Translations under genes and position numbers: made by a program | The notes under the pieces: model-generated | Databases searched by the model: none | What the model was told of the DNA's origin: nothing | The model's input: only the letters and a program-made list of their open reading frames with translations | Shown here: one piece after another, positions 1 to 9,625 of the stretch | How positions within the stretch are numbered: the stretch's first letter is position 1 | Layout: each line of letters opens with the position of its first letter | Assembly (NCBI GenBank): GCA_009667805.1 | Contig: CM019065.1 | Span: 18,550,952 to 18,614,951, forward strand | Length of the DNA stretch: 64,000 nt | Reading direction: 5' to 3' | Source of the DNA: Leptobrachium leishanense | Taxonomy: Eukaryota > Chordata > Amphibia > Anura > Megophryidae

Positions 1-281
1 GGCTTAGGTTAAAAAAGCAGGATAGATCTGCACAAGAAGTTAACACGCGGAGGGAGGGTAATGCAGGAAAAACTATAGTAAAACCTTTTGTGAAATAAAC
101 TGCTAAACTATTCAGAAGTTTTTTTTAATCATTTAGATCTTCGCCTGGTTGTGATCGATTAGAACATCCAACATGAACAACTTTGTGTGTAAAAACCACG
201 ATTTAAATGGAGCCTTAACTGTCTAAATCCAATGTTCCCCACTTTGCTGTCAACGTTCCTGGCATCTGCTGTATCTCACAG

Positions 282-469
282 GAGACCATAAGGATCATAG
301 AGGAAAGCCTGAGAGAGAACTGCTACGTCATCCCGTTTAACCGCCTCCTCAGCCGATGCTACCTGGATATCTGTAATCTCTTAGAGGAGGACCTAGAGAC
401 AGGAACCAAAAGAAGGATCAGAATCCGGCCTGTGTTTGTATCCCCGATCACGTTGATGTCCAAGCTGTG
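282..469 (+). CDS. Copy 1 exon: C-terminal half of WWE domain
   Basis: The acceptor is ...TATCTCACAG ending at 281 and the donor is GTAAGT at 470. The exon is 188 nt and ends in phase 2. The matching exon of the second gene (28555-28742) is also exactly 188 nt with the same phase. It encodes an amphipathic helix, then the WWE strand with LETGTKRRIRIRPVF, similar to the sister exon's LQTGKIRMMRKRPVF. Confidence 0.88.
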
Positions 470-1769
470 GTAAGTGGAAGAGCATGTCTCTGTTCAAGAG
501 CGCAGTATAGGAAAACCACCTAAAATCTACTTTTATCTTCGGTTCCATTTTTAATACATGGACAGTGTGTGCTTCCCTTCGGAAGGGGACACCTCCATGG
601 CTTTGCTTTTTTCCATAGAGTGCTTTTTGTCGTGATCACTATGACCAGCAGGGTCCATGTTCCCTTGACGCCACTGCATGTCTTTTGTTTGGTTTCTCTG
701 CAGGACCATGTCTGCTATAGAAAGTCCCACCTGCTTGAAACCCTTCCACCCGTCAGTCGGAGTTTTTTACCCAGGAACCTGGAGGATCACTAGTACTTCT
801 GTAGTTCTGGAGAAGGTGCTCCTGGATTGTAAGGATGAGGAGTATCACCACGTCTACAGAAATTTCCACAAGACCATTCCCGAATGGGAGTATCTAATCG
901 TATCTGTCAACAGGATCCAGAACTACTTCCAGTGGGAGAAACTGATGTGGTAAGAGCAATAAAACCAGTTTATAGGAGGACGCTCTGCAGGCACTGTGTG
1001 TGTTCTATTCCCTGTGGGACGCCCTGCAGGCACTTTGTGTGGGTATATATATTCTCTGTGGGACGCCCTGCAGTCACTGTGTGTGTGTATAGCGGGTATA
1101 TTCCCTGAGACGCCCTGCAGTCACTTTGTGTGTATATATAGCGAGTATATTCCCTGTGAGACGCCCTGCAGGCACTGTGTGTGTGTGTGTATATATAGCG
1201 GGTATATTCCCTGTGAAATGCCCTGCAGGCACTGTGTGTGTGTCGGGTATATTCCCAGACATGTTCATGCTGAAGTAGAAAGGTCCTGCTTTAATCTGCC
1301 TTTTTTTTTTTTTTTTTTCTGCAGCAAAAAAAGGTTCATGACACGTTTTGACACGGAGTACAGAGAGGTGGAGCGCTTCCTTTTTCATGGTACAGACCAG
1401 TCCAACGTTGATGCCATCTGCACACAGAACTTCGACACGCGGGTAGACACGAGGAACGGCAAAGCTCTTGGCTACGGATGTTACTTCGCCAAAGACGCCA
1501 GTTACTCCCACCGCTACTGTCCCGCCAACGCCAGCGGGCACCGCTACATGTTCCTGGCAAAGGTCCTGGTGGGGCGCTCCACGGTTGGCTGCGCCTCCTA
1601 CCGACGTCCACCTATGATTATCCCTGACGATCCCAAAAGCCTGCTGTACGACTCCTGCGTCAACAAACTGGACGACCCAGACCTCTACGTCGTCTTCGAC
1701 AACGACCAGTTCTACCCGTCCTTCCTGATCGAGTACAAGAAGGTGCTGAACTTCATCGTTCTGGACTAA
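282..1769 (+). CDS. TIPARP/PARP7-like mono-ADP-ribosyltransferase, C-terminal part of gene (copy 1)
   Basis: Three exons join in phase: 282-469, 704-949 and 1325-1769, with stop TAA at 1767-1769. Introns have GT-AG ends. The encoded 292 residues hold the C-terminal half of a WWE domain (a basic stretch followed by RPVFVS), a linker with YPGTW, the segment RIQNYFQWEK that opens the catalytic fold, and the PARP catalytic domain. The NAD-binding His is in LFHGT and the Tyr in GCYFAKD. The third triad position falls in a hydrophobic FLIEY stretch, not the Glu of polymerising PARPs, so mono-ADP-ribosylation is expected. Exon phases match the complete paralogue at 13862-37371. The zinc-finger and first WWE exons should lie before the window. 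PARP12 or ZC3HAV1 relatives share motifs, but the layout fits TIPARP best. Confidence 0.9.
704..949 (+). CDS. Copy 1 exon: WWE-catalytic linker and start of PARP fold
   Basis: The acceptor is TTTCTCTGCAG ending at 703 and the donor is GTAAGA at 950. Its 246 nt encode about 82 residues including YPGTW, VYRNFHKTIPEWEY and RIQNYFQWEK, aligned without gaps to YRCFHKTMSESTY and RIQNYFQWEK in the sister gene. It enters with one base completing a Trp codon and leaves in phase 2. Confidence 0.9.
950..1324 (+). repeat. Intron of copy 1 with short tandem repeat
   Basis: From about 980 to 1255 the intron holds five degenerate units of roughly 50-60 bp. Each has CGCCCTGCAGGCACT, a TG/TATA-rich stretch and a TATTCCCTGTG end. 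Every unit therefore contains a CTGCAG, which looks like a 3' splice site. Open frames across it result from the repeat and are not coding. Confidence 0.8.
1325..1769 (+). CDS. Copy 1 terminal exon: PARP catalytic domain
   Basis: An 18-T tract and CTGCAG precede the exon. It encodes KKRFMTRFDTEYREVERF, LFHGT (NAD-binding His), GCYFAKDASYSH (Tyr), YMFLAKVLVGRS, YRRPPMIIPDDP, LYDSCVN and a C-terminus ending FIVLD. All are hallmarks of the TIPARP/PARP12 catalytic fold. The reading frame is open throughout. No AATAAA was found in the few hundred bases after the stop. Confidence 0.92.
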
Positions 1770-3401
1770 TGTTAAACTCGTGTTTTGGAGGAAATGTCTT
1801 CTGTTTCGGGTCGGTTCGGTTGTCTTTGATTTTCTTTGCCTTTGCTAGGGTGTTTTCTTTTAATTATTTTTTAAAGATGGCCGACCTTCAAAGTCACCAG
1901 CAGCTTCTTGGTCGTCTATAATAACCCTTTATCACTTGAGTCTGCTGGGAGGCAGGCGGGCCTGATCACTGGGGGGTGGCATAGCTCACCCTGCGGCTCT
2001 CTGCCAACTGCCCCGTCCCACCGCAATTGGCTGCAGACGGTTCTGCCTGAATGTGAGCAGCCCGCTTGCGGCAATCAGCCACTGTAGAGCTGCGGGACAT
2101 GCCATGCCGATCCTCTGCGTTCAAGCCCACCCACCACCAGGTTGTCATAGCACTGGTGGTGGCAAGGGATTAAAGCATTGATAATTGTTTCGATTTCCTT
2201 CAAGCCCGCCTGTAAGAGCCCCGCCATTACCGCTCTCACTACGGCGGCATAGTGTGCACCATGGCTTTCCGCTCCACCTCCTCTCCCAGCAGCCGATCGC
2301 CGTCATTGGCTGCAGTTCAGCCAGTCCCCCTGCACGCAATGACTGCCATTGGCCGCTGAGAAGCGTGGCGAGACGGAAAGCTGCGTAGCCTGCTATGCTG
2401 CTCTCCGGCGCTTAATCCCACCTGCTGCCAGGATGGCATAGGCCGCCGGGGGGCGTTTAGAAGTTAATGTCTTTGCTAGAGTTTGGTTATGCCCTGTTTT
2501 TTTTGGCTTGTTTTTTTTTACGGTTTTATATTCCACTGGTTTTACGGGCGTCATGTCGCCAGAATTTGGAAACGGATATTGGTGAAATTGCTTCAATACA
2601 CTGTTTTTGTAAAAAAAATTGTCGCCTGGTTGATTTATCGTCTCATCAGGTCAGATCAGCAATGACTTGCCTCGGCCCCGGAGAACTTTCCCAACTGTGT
2701 TTACCATGTGTCCTGGACAGACAACTGTGTGGGACGGACCTATAGGATGGGTCAGGTTAACCATCGTTTTTGGGTGATGTCCCGCTCCAATCATTGGTAT
2801 CGGTGCCGATTAGGGACAGTTTTCGGGGTCGATCCGATCCCCCAAGTCTTTGACCTGCCGGGCAGCGAGACGCCCAGCTGGAGTTCAGCATTTGCTGCAG
2901 TGACTTGAATCGTCTTCTCTCGCTGCTCGCGGCTCATGGAGCAGGTGGGGAAGATGCTGAGCGTCTCCCTGCAGGAGCCTGAGCGCCATCTGTGCTCGCT
3001 ATTAGCCTCTGCCCAATTATTTTTTTAATAAGTGCTTTTACTCCCCTTTCTGCCTGCGCCGTGCGCTGCTCCCTCCTCTTCGGCTCAGGGACTCTCTAAC
3101 CTGGCTTTTTGGTGCTCCTATACAACTTGCGTAGTGCAACCGGATATAGCGCAGCGCTTCGGGACTCCCAAGTTCCGTAGCGCCTGTGCAGAGTGATGGA
3201 TCGGAGCTGCATGCGCATGTACAGATCTGATCTATCAGCTGCCTCTTGAGAACACTCCCTACAGCGATTGGTCTCAGAGGGCGTTGTACAGCGTTGTTTG
3301 TGCTATGGATTTGTCTCTGATGTTGGTGTTCTTCCACCACGTACATGCCCACTATGCGTCACAAGAAGTTCATGGAGCCCGCACTAATCGATCTATCTAT
3401 C
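1770..3401. other. 3' flank of copy 1, no gene recognised
   Basis: No splice-bounded ORF, RNA gene or confident transposon was found here. Composition alternates between GC-rich blocks (about 1940-2460) and mixed sequence. The first ~150 bases are presumably 3' UTR, but no canonical polyadenylation signal was found. Confidence 0.4.
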
Positions 3402-3921
3402 AATATGGGGTTCCTAGTGGCGCAGTAATTTAAATATACTCCTTATGTGATATAACCCAAAAAGTGTCAATGGCTAGTTGCGTGTACCATACATATTACA
3501 GTATATATTACAAAGTGCAAATGCAGATCACAGAGGGTATAAAGTGCTAGTACAGCGGTCTGAACATGCAGTAGGAATAAAGTGCAAATGCAGCAGTGCA
3601 AAATTAATGCAATATAAAGCTGTTAAAAATCAAGGTTCAGGCTATAATGACCAGTGGAGTCCTTTTTATGGACTCCACTGGTCATTATAGCCTGAACCTT
3701 GATTTTTAACAGCTTTATATTGCATTAATTTTGCACTGCTGCATTTGCACTTTATTCCTACTGCATGTTCAGACCGCTGTACTAGCACTTTATACCCTCT
3801 GTGATCTGCATTTGCACTTTACCATACATATTACAGTATATATTACACACGCAACTAGCCATTGACACTTTTTGGGTTATATCACATATTTAAATTACTG
3901 TGCCACTAGGAACCCCATATT
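3402..3921. mobile_element. 520-bp foldback (palindromic) MITE
   Basis: The left arm from AATATGGGGTTCCTAGTGGC is repeated in inverse order up to GCCACTAGGAACCCCATATT. The arms are near identical over about 250 bp and the loop is only a few bases near 3661 (between GGAGTCC and GGACTCC). A short indel separates the arms near 3440/3885. This is a non-coding foldback element able to form a long hairpin. The superfamily is not assigned because the target duplication is unclear. Confidence 0.85.
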
Positions 3922-4923
3922 CTCTCCCTGATTCTATCTGCGCAACCTCTCGCGTGCCTGTGCTACCTCCTAGTCGGCAGCACCAACCTAAATCGACACA
4001 TCTAGATACTAGCGCCTCTACCGAAAATATATATTTATTTATTTCTTTGGGAGTTTAACCCATGCAATCTGGCAGAAGAGGAGCAGTGCACAGGGAGGGA
4101 CAAAAATATAGTAAAACCACTGTAACAGAGCTGGAGTGCCTCTGTCAGCAGGCTCTCCCCCTTTTTAATCTTCCTTGACAGCCCACCCAAACTTTAACCG
4201 CAGCTGACAGAAGGATGCAGACTTTTGGGAATAAAAATGCAGACTGGACTTGGTTTTTCTAAAAAAAATAAAGTCAGAACGCTAGGGTTACACCCTGGTG
4301 TTGCTCTGTGAGAGGACCTCTGAATACGGGGATGTTATCAAACAGTCTAATTGAATCTGGGGAGGGGGTGGGCTACAATGCATCCACAATACAAACAGGG
4401 ACAATAACCTTCACACAGAAACCGTTTTTAGAACAACGTTGTAACAAGGATGTAAAATGGAAACCTAAAAACACCGACCAGAAACCTTCTACACGTTAGA
4501 AGGAACACAGCCTGGCCAGGGGTCCGACAGGGGGGGGTTTTCGGAGAAGTCATCTGTCACAACCACCCAAACACAAAGAAAAATATAATCAAGCAGAGGC
4601 TGTTAACAGGATCTACCCAATTAAGCACAAAAAAAGAAACTATTTTCAATAGAATATCCCCTCGATTGTAACATTTATTCCAGGTCAAAGCCTGGTCCAA
4701 ACCATTGATTCCATTCCTGCTCTTATCCAATCCTAGGCTTCTCACAAACGCTGAGGACACCCAGAAAAATGTACACAAAAGATTACGCTTACTATAAATC
4801 TTACACACAATACCATCGTGACAACACAACGATCTCCAGATCTGCCATGTTTTCCTGGACAACCTAGTCCTCCATCATGCAGAGGGGGTGCACAGGGAAG
4901 GAGCTGTGGTGGAGCATGTAGGC
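3922..4923. other. Intergenic, nothing recognised
   Basis: No gene or bounded repeat is visible. It contains A-rich stretches and a few short ORFs without family features. Confidence 0.3.
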
Positions 4924-5061
4924 CAGTGCTGTCAAACTCACGACCCCTACCCCCTGTTGATGCCTACTATTCCCAGAATCCTTTCAATGCACCAGATACC
5001 CAGGGAGTGATGGGAGTTGTAGCTCAGAAACATCTGAGGTGAGCAGAGTTTGAGAGCCGTG
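4924..5061. mobile_element. Short hAT-like MITE
   Basis: The left end is CAGTGCTGTCAAACTC and the inverted right end reads CACGGCTCTCAAACTC. The flanking octamers ATGTAGGC and ACGTAGAC match at 6 of 8 positions, consistent with a degraded 8-bp hAT duplication. Confidence 0.55.
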
Positions 5062-5808
5062 ACGTAGACACTGACCTAATCAAGGCCGACCACGTGGAAT
5101 CGCACCCTGATTGATTTCCTCTCTGCTATGGGTGGGTTATGCATACTGCAGGGCAGCACTGTCACACACTAGCTTCAGTATTATGTGATTTAAAAAAAAA
5201 CACTCCAACATACCACACGGATCAAAGAGAAGCACGTTACGGATTTCTGATGCTACCTCAGAGCTTGTGAAGGCTTGTACCTCTCCCCGTGGATTCTTTT
5301 GGTCTTCAGAAGTCGATAACGGTGGCAGGTGTTGCTTCTGGTATCAACCAGGGTTTCCCTAACAATAAAACTTGATAATGGGGTCAGAAGGAGCCACCAA
5401 TGATTGGTATTGTCCCTCATACTCTATTGGAGTAGGAACCCATGTCTTCTACTGGATGTCCCTCCCAAACGCCGAAGGGCTTATTCAGAGAGCACCAAAA
5501 CGCAAGTGCTCTCTCCTTTGGCAACCTCCGTTTGCCGATCCTGCGGTTATTTCAGCATTCCCCGAAGCACGCCGAATCGATCCACCAAACGCACCTGCGG
5601 GCTGCCGAAAAACCACCAAACGCAGTTGACCTGCCATACAGAGCGCCGAGCAGCCGCCGAAAAAAAGCTGACCAACTACCAAACAGGTAACCACCCCCCG
5701 CAACTTTTAAAAGGCGTTTAAAAAAAAAAAAGCAACTAGTGCCTGGAAATCATGAAGTTCTATGAATAACAATAAAAAGGTCTGTTACAGAATAAATCAA
5801 AAAATCCA
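5062..5808. other. Intergenic, no gene recognised
   Basis: The region contains short overlapping ORFs at about 5370-5720 in several frames. None has a domain, a splice context or consistent composition. The phrase TTATTCAGAGAGCAC resembles the ends of the CAGGGTTATTC elements seen at 28122 and 35424, so a decayed relative may be present. Confidence 0.25.
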
Positions 5809-5809
5809 T

Positions 5810-6310
5810 TAACCCCTTCCATGCGGAGGCTACTTCGCTGCGGAGGACGCGCTGAGCGCGTCCTCCCTTTGCAGCGGCGATCGGCTGGTATTCCGGCCGA
5901 TCGCGGCGGCCCCCCTGTGCGGGCTGACATCCTCGATGTCAGCCCAGCCTCTGGGACCCAGTCATGCACGATCGACGTCATCGCGCCTGCGCGATGACGT
6001 CTATTACAGGCACGCACCCCCCCCCCCCTCACCACCAGTGCGGGGAAGGTTCCTGAAGGGGAGGTCGTTTGGACCTCTCTCCCTCCCCATCTGGGCGGGC
6101 CACAACCTAAAGGCAGGCACCGTTTGGAAGGGCACAGCCTGCCCTTCCAAGCGGCGGCTGTCTTTAATCCCTAAGGGGCTGGATCGCGATATGGCACTGA
6201 CGGGCACCGTATCGCAGTCCCCTCCCGGAGCTGGCCAACATCTTGGATGTCGGCCAAGCTTCCGGGATATCCCCCTGAAGATTGGCGTCATTGCAATTAA
6301 CCCCTAACTG
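5810..6310. mobile_element. GC-rich hairpin element starting TTAACCCCTT (piggyBac-like, tentative)
   Basis: It begins TTAACCCCTTCCATGC and reaches another TTAACCCC near 6298. Between these are several perfect hairpins, such as GAGGACGCGCTGAGCGCGTC and GCTGACATC...GATGTCAGC. GC content is far above the flanks. A similar element starts TTAACCCCTTAAGGACC at 51907. Non-autonomous TTAA-targeting elements of this style are common in frogs. The exact right end is uncertain. Confidence 0.45.
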
Positions 6311-6639
6311 CCACCTATGGTGGAGATAGGGGGTTCCAATGAACCCCCTATCTCCCGATCCGTGGCAGCCAGAGCATGGCCTTTCCAATGATACCAAACC
6401 TGGCCATGTAAAATGTAAACTTTTTTTCTTTGTTTTTTTTGTTAATGCAGTAATATTGTTCTCATTTCAATTCTAATGTGAACAATGATGCTGCACTAAC
6501 GATTTTTTTCTATGGGGGGCGTAAAAAAACACGTTACTTTTTTTGGGGAAAATTACGAGTCCCCAATCCCCATTTCTAATTTTTTTTCACAAGCGCACCC
6601 CATAGAAAATATAACTGAAAAGGCTCGCATGTTAAAATG

Positions 6640-7055
6640 TGAATTAACACAATAAGGACATTGCATGTGTTGGTGGTACTGGCCCTTTAATGGCCCCCTA
6701 GACCCTGTGACTAAATCTATAACCACAACTATATCATATGCTTAATTTTAAAGCGACTCTATATAAATTACACTAATGATCCCAAGTAATAGATAATAAA
6801 TAAATCCACTAAAAATACTTGTGATGCGTCAGTGCTAAAATAAACACAATGAGATCAATTTGTGTGTTGGTGGTACTGGCCCTTTAAATCTGCTGACAGT
6901 GCTGGCATATGCTCAATACATAGTTATGTAGTCACATGGGCTGATAAAAGCCGTGTGTGTGGCTGAACTCGATGGACGCAATCAGCTATAAAGCACATGT
7001 AAGATATCAGCGTTTCATAAATCGTTTCATTTTTTTTGGTGGTGGTGGCCCTTTA
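6640..7055 (-). mobile_element. T2-like MITE termini
   Basis: GGTGGTACTGGCCCTTTAA occurs at about 6670-6690 and again at about 6867-6885. A weaker version (GGTGGTGGCCCTTTAAG) lies near 7037. These are the inverse of the left end of the element at 31561, TTAAAGGGCCAGTACCACC, and share its adjacent ACAATAAGGACATTGCAT. T2 (Kolobok) MITEs have TTAA duplications and ends TTAAAGG. Two partial copies lie head to tail. Confidence 0.6.
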
Positions 7056-7297
7056 AGAGCTGGCAGGCGAGGTCGTGCCATGGCGGGGATTACCTGATTA
7101 CGATCTCTGACCCCTGAGTCACGGCGGCGAGATCCAAGACGTCACATGGTCTACATAGAAATAAGAAAAGTTTACTTTCAATTTCAAAGAGAAGCAGCTG
7201 CAGCGAGAGGCGGGTGAGTGTCAGCCGTGCGTCGCTATACTTTATTATTCTTTCATTTATTTATCCGTTGCTTTAAACCCCCCCCCCCATTGTGCAC

Positions 7298-7343
<46 letters not shown>

Positions 7344-7430
7344 ATCAGGGCGCGGCGTGGCCTCGCTTTCTGTGTCATTCTCTGCGGAGGTAGTGATTCA
7401 TGGCGAGAGGACAGAGGAAAACAGTGAGTT
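7056..7430 (+). promoter_or_regulatory. Candidate promoter / 5' non-coding exon of the 599-aa gene
   Basis: A CpG-bearing stretch contains TGAGTCA (AP-1-like) near 7114 and a GACGTCAC CRE-like site near 7138. Exon-like donors follow: GGCGGGTGAGT at about 7206-7216 and ACAGTGAGT at about 7418. The first coding exon of the gene begins with a splice acceptor at 13833, so an upstream non-coding exon is expected. Location and donor make this a candidate. Nothing proves transcription starts here, and TE debris lies immediately upstream. Confidence 0.22.
7298..7340. repeat. (CT)n microsatellite
   Basis: About 20 uninterrupted CT dinucleotides follow a C-rich run. Confidence 0.95.
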
Positions 7431-7584
7431 ATGGGGCACCTCTATCAGGGAAAAGGGGGTACAGCAAATAAAAAGCAACCCAAGTGAGGGATATAGAGAG
7501 TATCTGCGTCAATTGGACGGGTCTAAATGTGATACCGGGGTTTACACCTTGACAAAAGGGTACACATGGATAGGGGGACATGTG

Positions 7585-9625
7585 ATATTGGTATTAGGGG
7601 GTTACAGCTAGAGATAAGGGCACACAGAGATAGGGGGTGCATGGATTAGTATTTGGAGGGGGCTACACCTAGAGATAAGGGTACACAGGGATAGGGGTGC
7701 ATGGGATTAGTGTTAGGAGGGGGGTTACAGCTAGAGATAAGGGTACACAGAGATAGGGATTGCATGGGATTAGTGTTAGGGGGGTTACAGCTAGAGATAA
7801 GGGTACACAGGGATAGGGGTGCATGGGATTAGTGTTAGGAGGGGGGTTACAGCTAGAGATAAGGGTACACAGGGATAGGGATTGCATGGGATTAGTGTTA
7901 GGGGGGTTACAGCTAGAGATAAGGGTACACAGGGATAGGGGTGCATGGGATTAGTATTTGGAGGGGGCTACACCTAGAGATAAGGGTACACAGGGATAGG
8001 GATTGCATGGGATTAGTATTAGGAAGGGGGTTACAGCTAGAGATAAGGGCACACAGGGATAGGGGGTGCATGGATTAGTATTAGGAGGGGGTTTACACCT
8101 AGAGATAAGGGTACACAGAGATAGGGATTGCATGGGATTAGTATTAGGAAGGGGGTTACAGCTAGAGATAAGGGCACACAGGGATAGGGGGTGCATGGAT
8201 TAGTATTAGGAGGGGGTTTACACCTAGAGATAAGGGTACACAGGGATAGGGGTGCATGGGATTAGTATTTGGAGGGGGCTACACCTAGAGATAAGGGTAC
8301 ACAGGGATAGGGGTGCATGGGATTAGTATTTGGAGGGGGCTACACCTAGAGATAAGGGTACACAGGGATAGGGATTGCATGGGATTAGTATTAGGAAGGG
8401 GGTTACAGCTAGAGATAAGGGTACACAGGGATAGGGGGTGCATGGGATTAGTATTTGGAGGGGGCTACACCTAGAGATAATGGTACACAGGGATAGGGGG
8501 TGCATGGGATTAGCATTAAGAGGGCTATACACTTATAGATAAGGGTATACAGAGATAGGGGAGGGGGTGCATGGGATTAGTATTAGGAGGGGGGTTACAC
8601 CTAGAGATAAGGGTACACAGGGATAGGGGGTGCATGGGATTAGCATTAAGAGGGGGTTACAGCTAGAGATAAGGATACACAGGGATAGGGGGTGCATGGG
8701 ATTAGTGTTAGGAGGGGGTTACAGCTAGAGATAGGGGTGCATGGGATTAGTGTTAGGAGGGGGTTACAGCTAGAGATAAGGGTACACAGGGATAGGGGTG
8801 CATGGGATTAGTATTAGGGGAATTACAGCTAGAGATAAGGGGACACAGGGATAGGGGGTGCATGGGATTAGCATTAAGAGGGGGTTACAGCTAGAGATAA
8901 GGATACACAGGGATAGGGGTGCATGGGATTAGTATTAGGAGGGGGTTACAGCTAGAGATAGGGGTGCATGGGATTAGTATTAGGGGAATTACAGCTAGAG
9001 ATAAGGGTATACAGGGATAGGGGTGCATGGGATTAGTGTTAGGCGGGGGTTACAGCTAGAGATAAGGGTACACAGGGATAGGGGTGCATGAGATTAGTGT
9101 TAGGAGGGGGTTACAGCTAGAGATAAGGGTACACAGGGATAGGGGTGCATGGGATTAGTGTTAGGAGGGGGTTACAGCTAGAGATAAGGGTACACAGGGA
9201 TAGGGGTGCATGGGATTAGTGTTAGGAGGGGGGTTACAGCTAGAGATAAGGGTACATAGGGGTTGCATGGGATTAGCATTAAGAGGGGTATACACTTATA
9301 GATAAGGGTATACAGAGATGGGGAGGGGGTGCATGGGATTAATATTAGGGGGTTACACCTAGAGATAAGGGTACGCAGGGATAGGGGGTGCATGGGATTA
9401 GTATCTCCTAGGTGTAGCCCGCTCCTAATAAGGGTACACAGGGATAGAGGGTGCATGGGATTAGTATTAGGAGGGGGTTACACCTAGAGATAAGGGTACG
9501 CAGGGGTATTGGTGCATGGGATTAGTATTAGGAGGGGGGTTACATCTAGAGATAAGGGTACACAGAGATAGGGGTGCATGGGAATTGTATTATGGGGGCG
9601 GTGTTACACCTAGAGGTAAGGATTT
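7585..9625 (+). repeat. About 60-bp minisatellite, roughly 33 units
   Basis: Units of about 59-61 bp each contain TTACAGCTAGAGATAAGGGT, ACACAGGGATAGGGG and TGCATGGGATTAG. They vary in the length of the terminal G-run and by GTGTTAGG/GTATTTGG. Variant subtypes alternate in blocks, suggesting amplification of multi-unit segments. The short - strand ORFs with repeated NPMHPYPCVP-like peptides result from the repeat. Confidence 0.95.

Noticed and set aside
1074..1541. 155-codon - strand ORF over the first PARP-like gene
   Set aside because: Antisense shadow of the catalytic exon and the intron repeat.
5936..6307. 123-codon + ORF and 95-codon - ORF
   Set aside because: Both fall in a GC-rich hairpin element and overlap on opposite strands with no similarity to a family.
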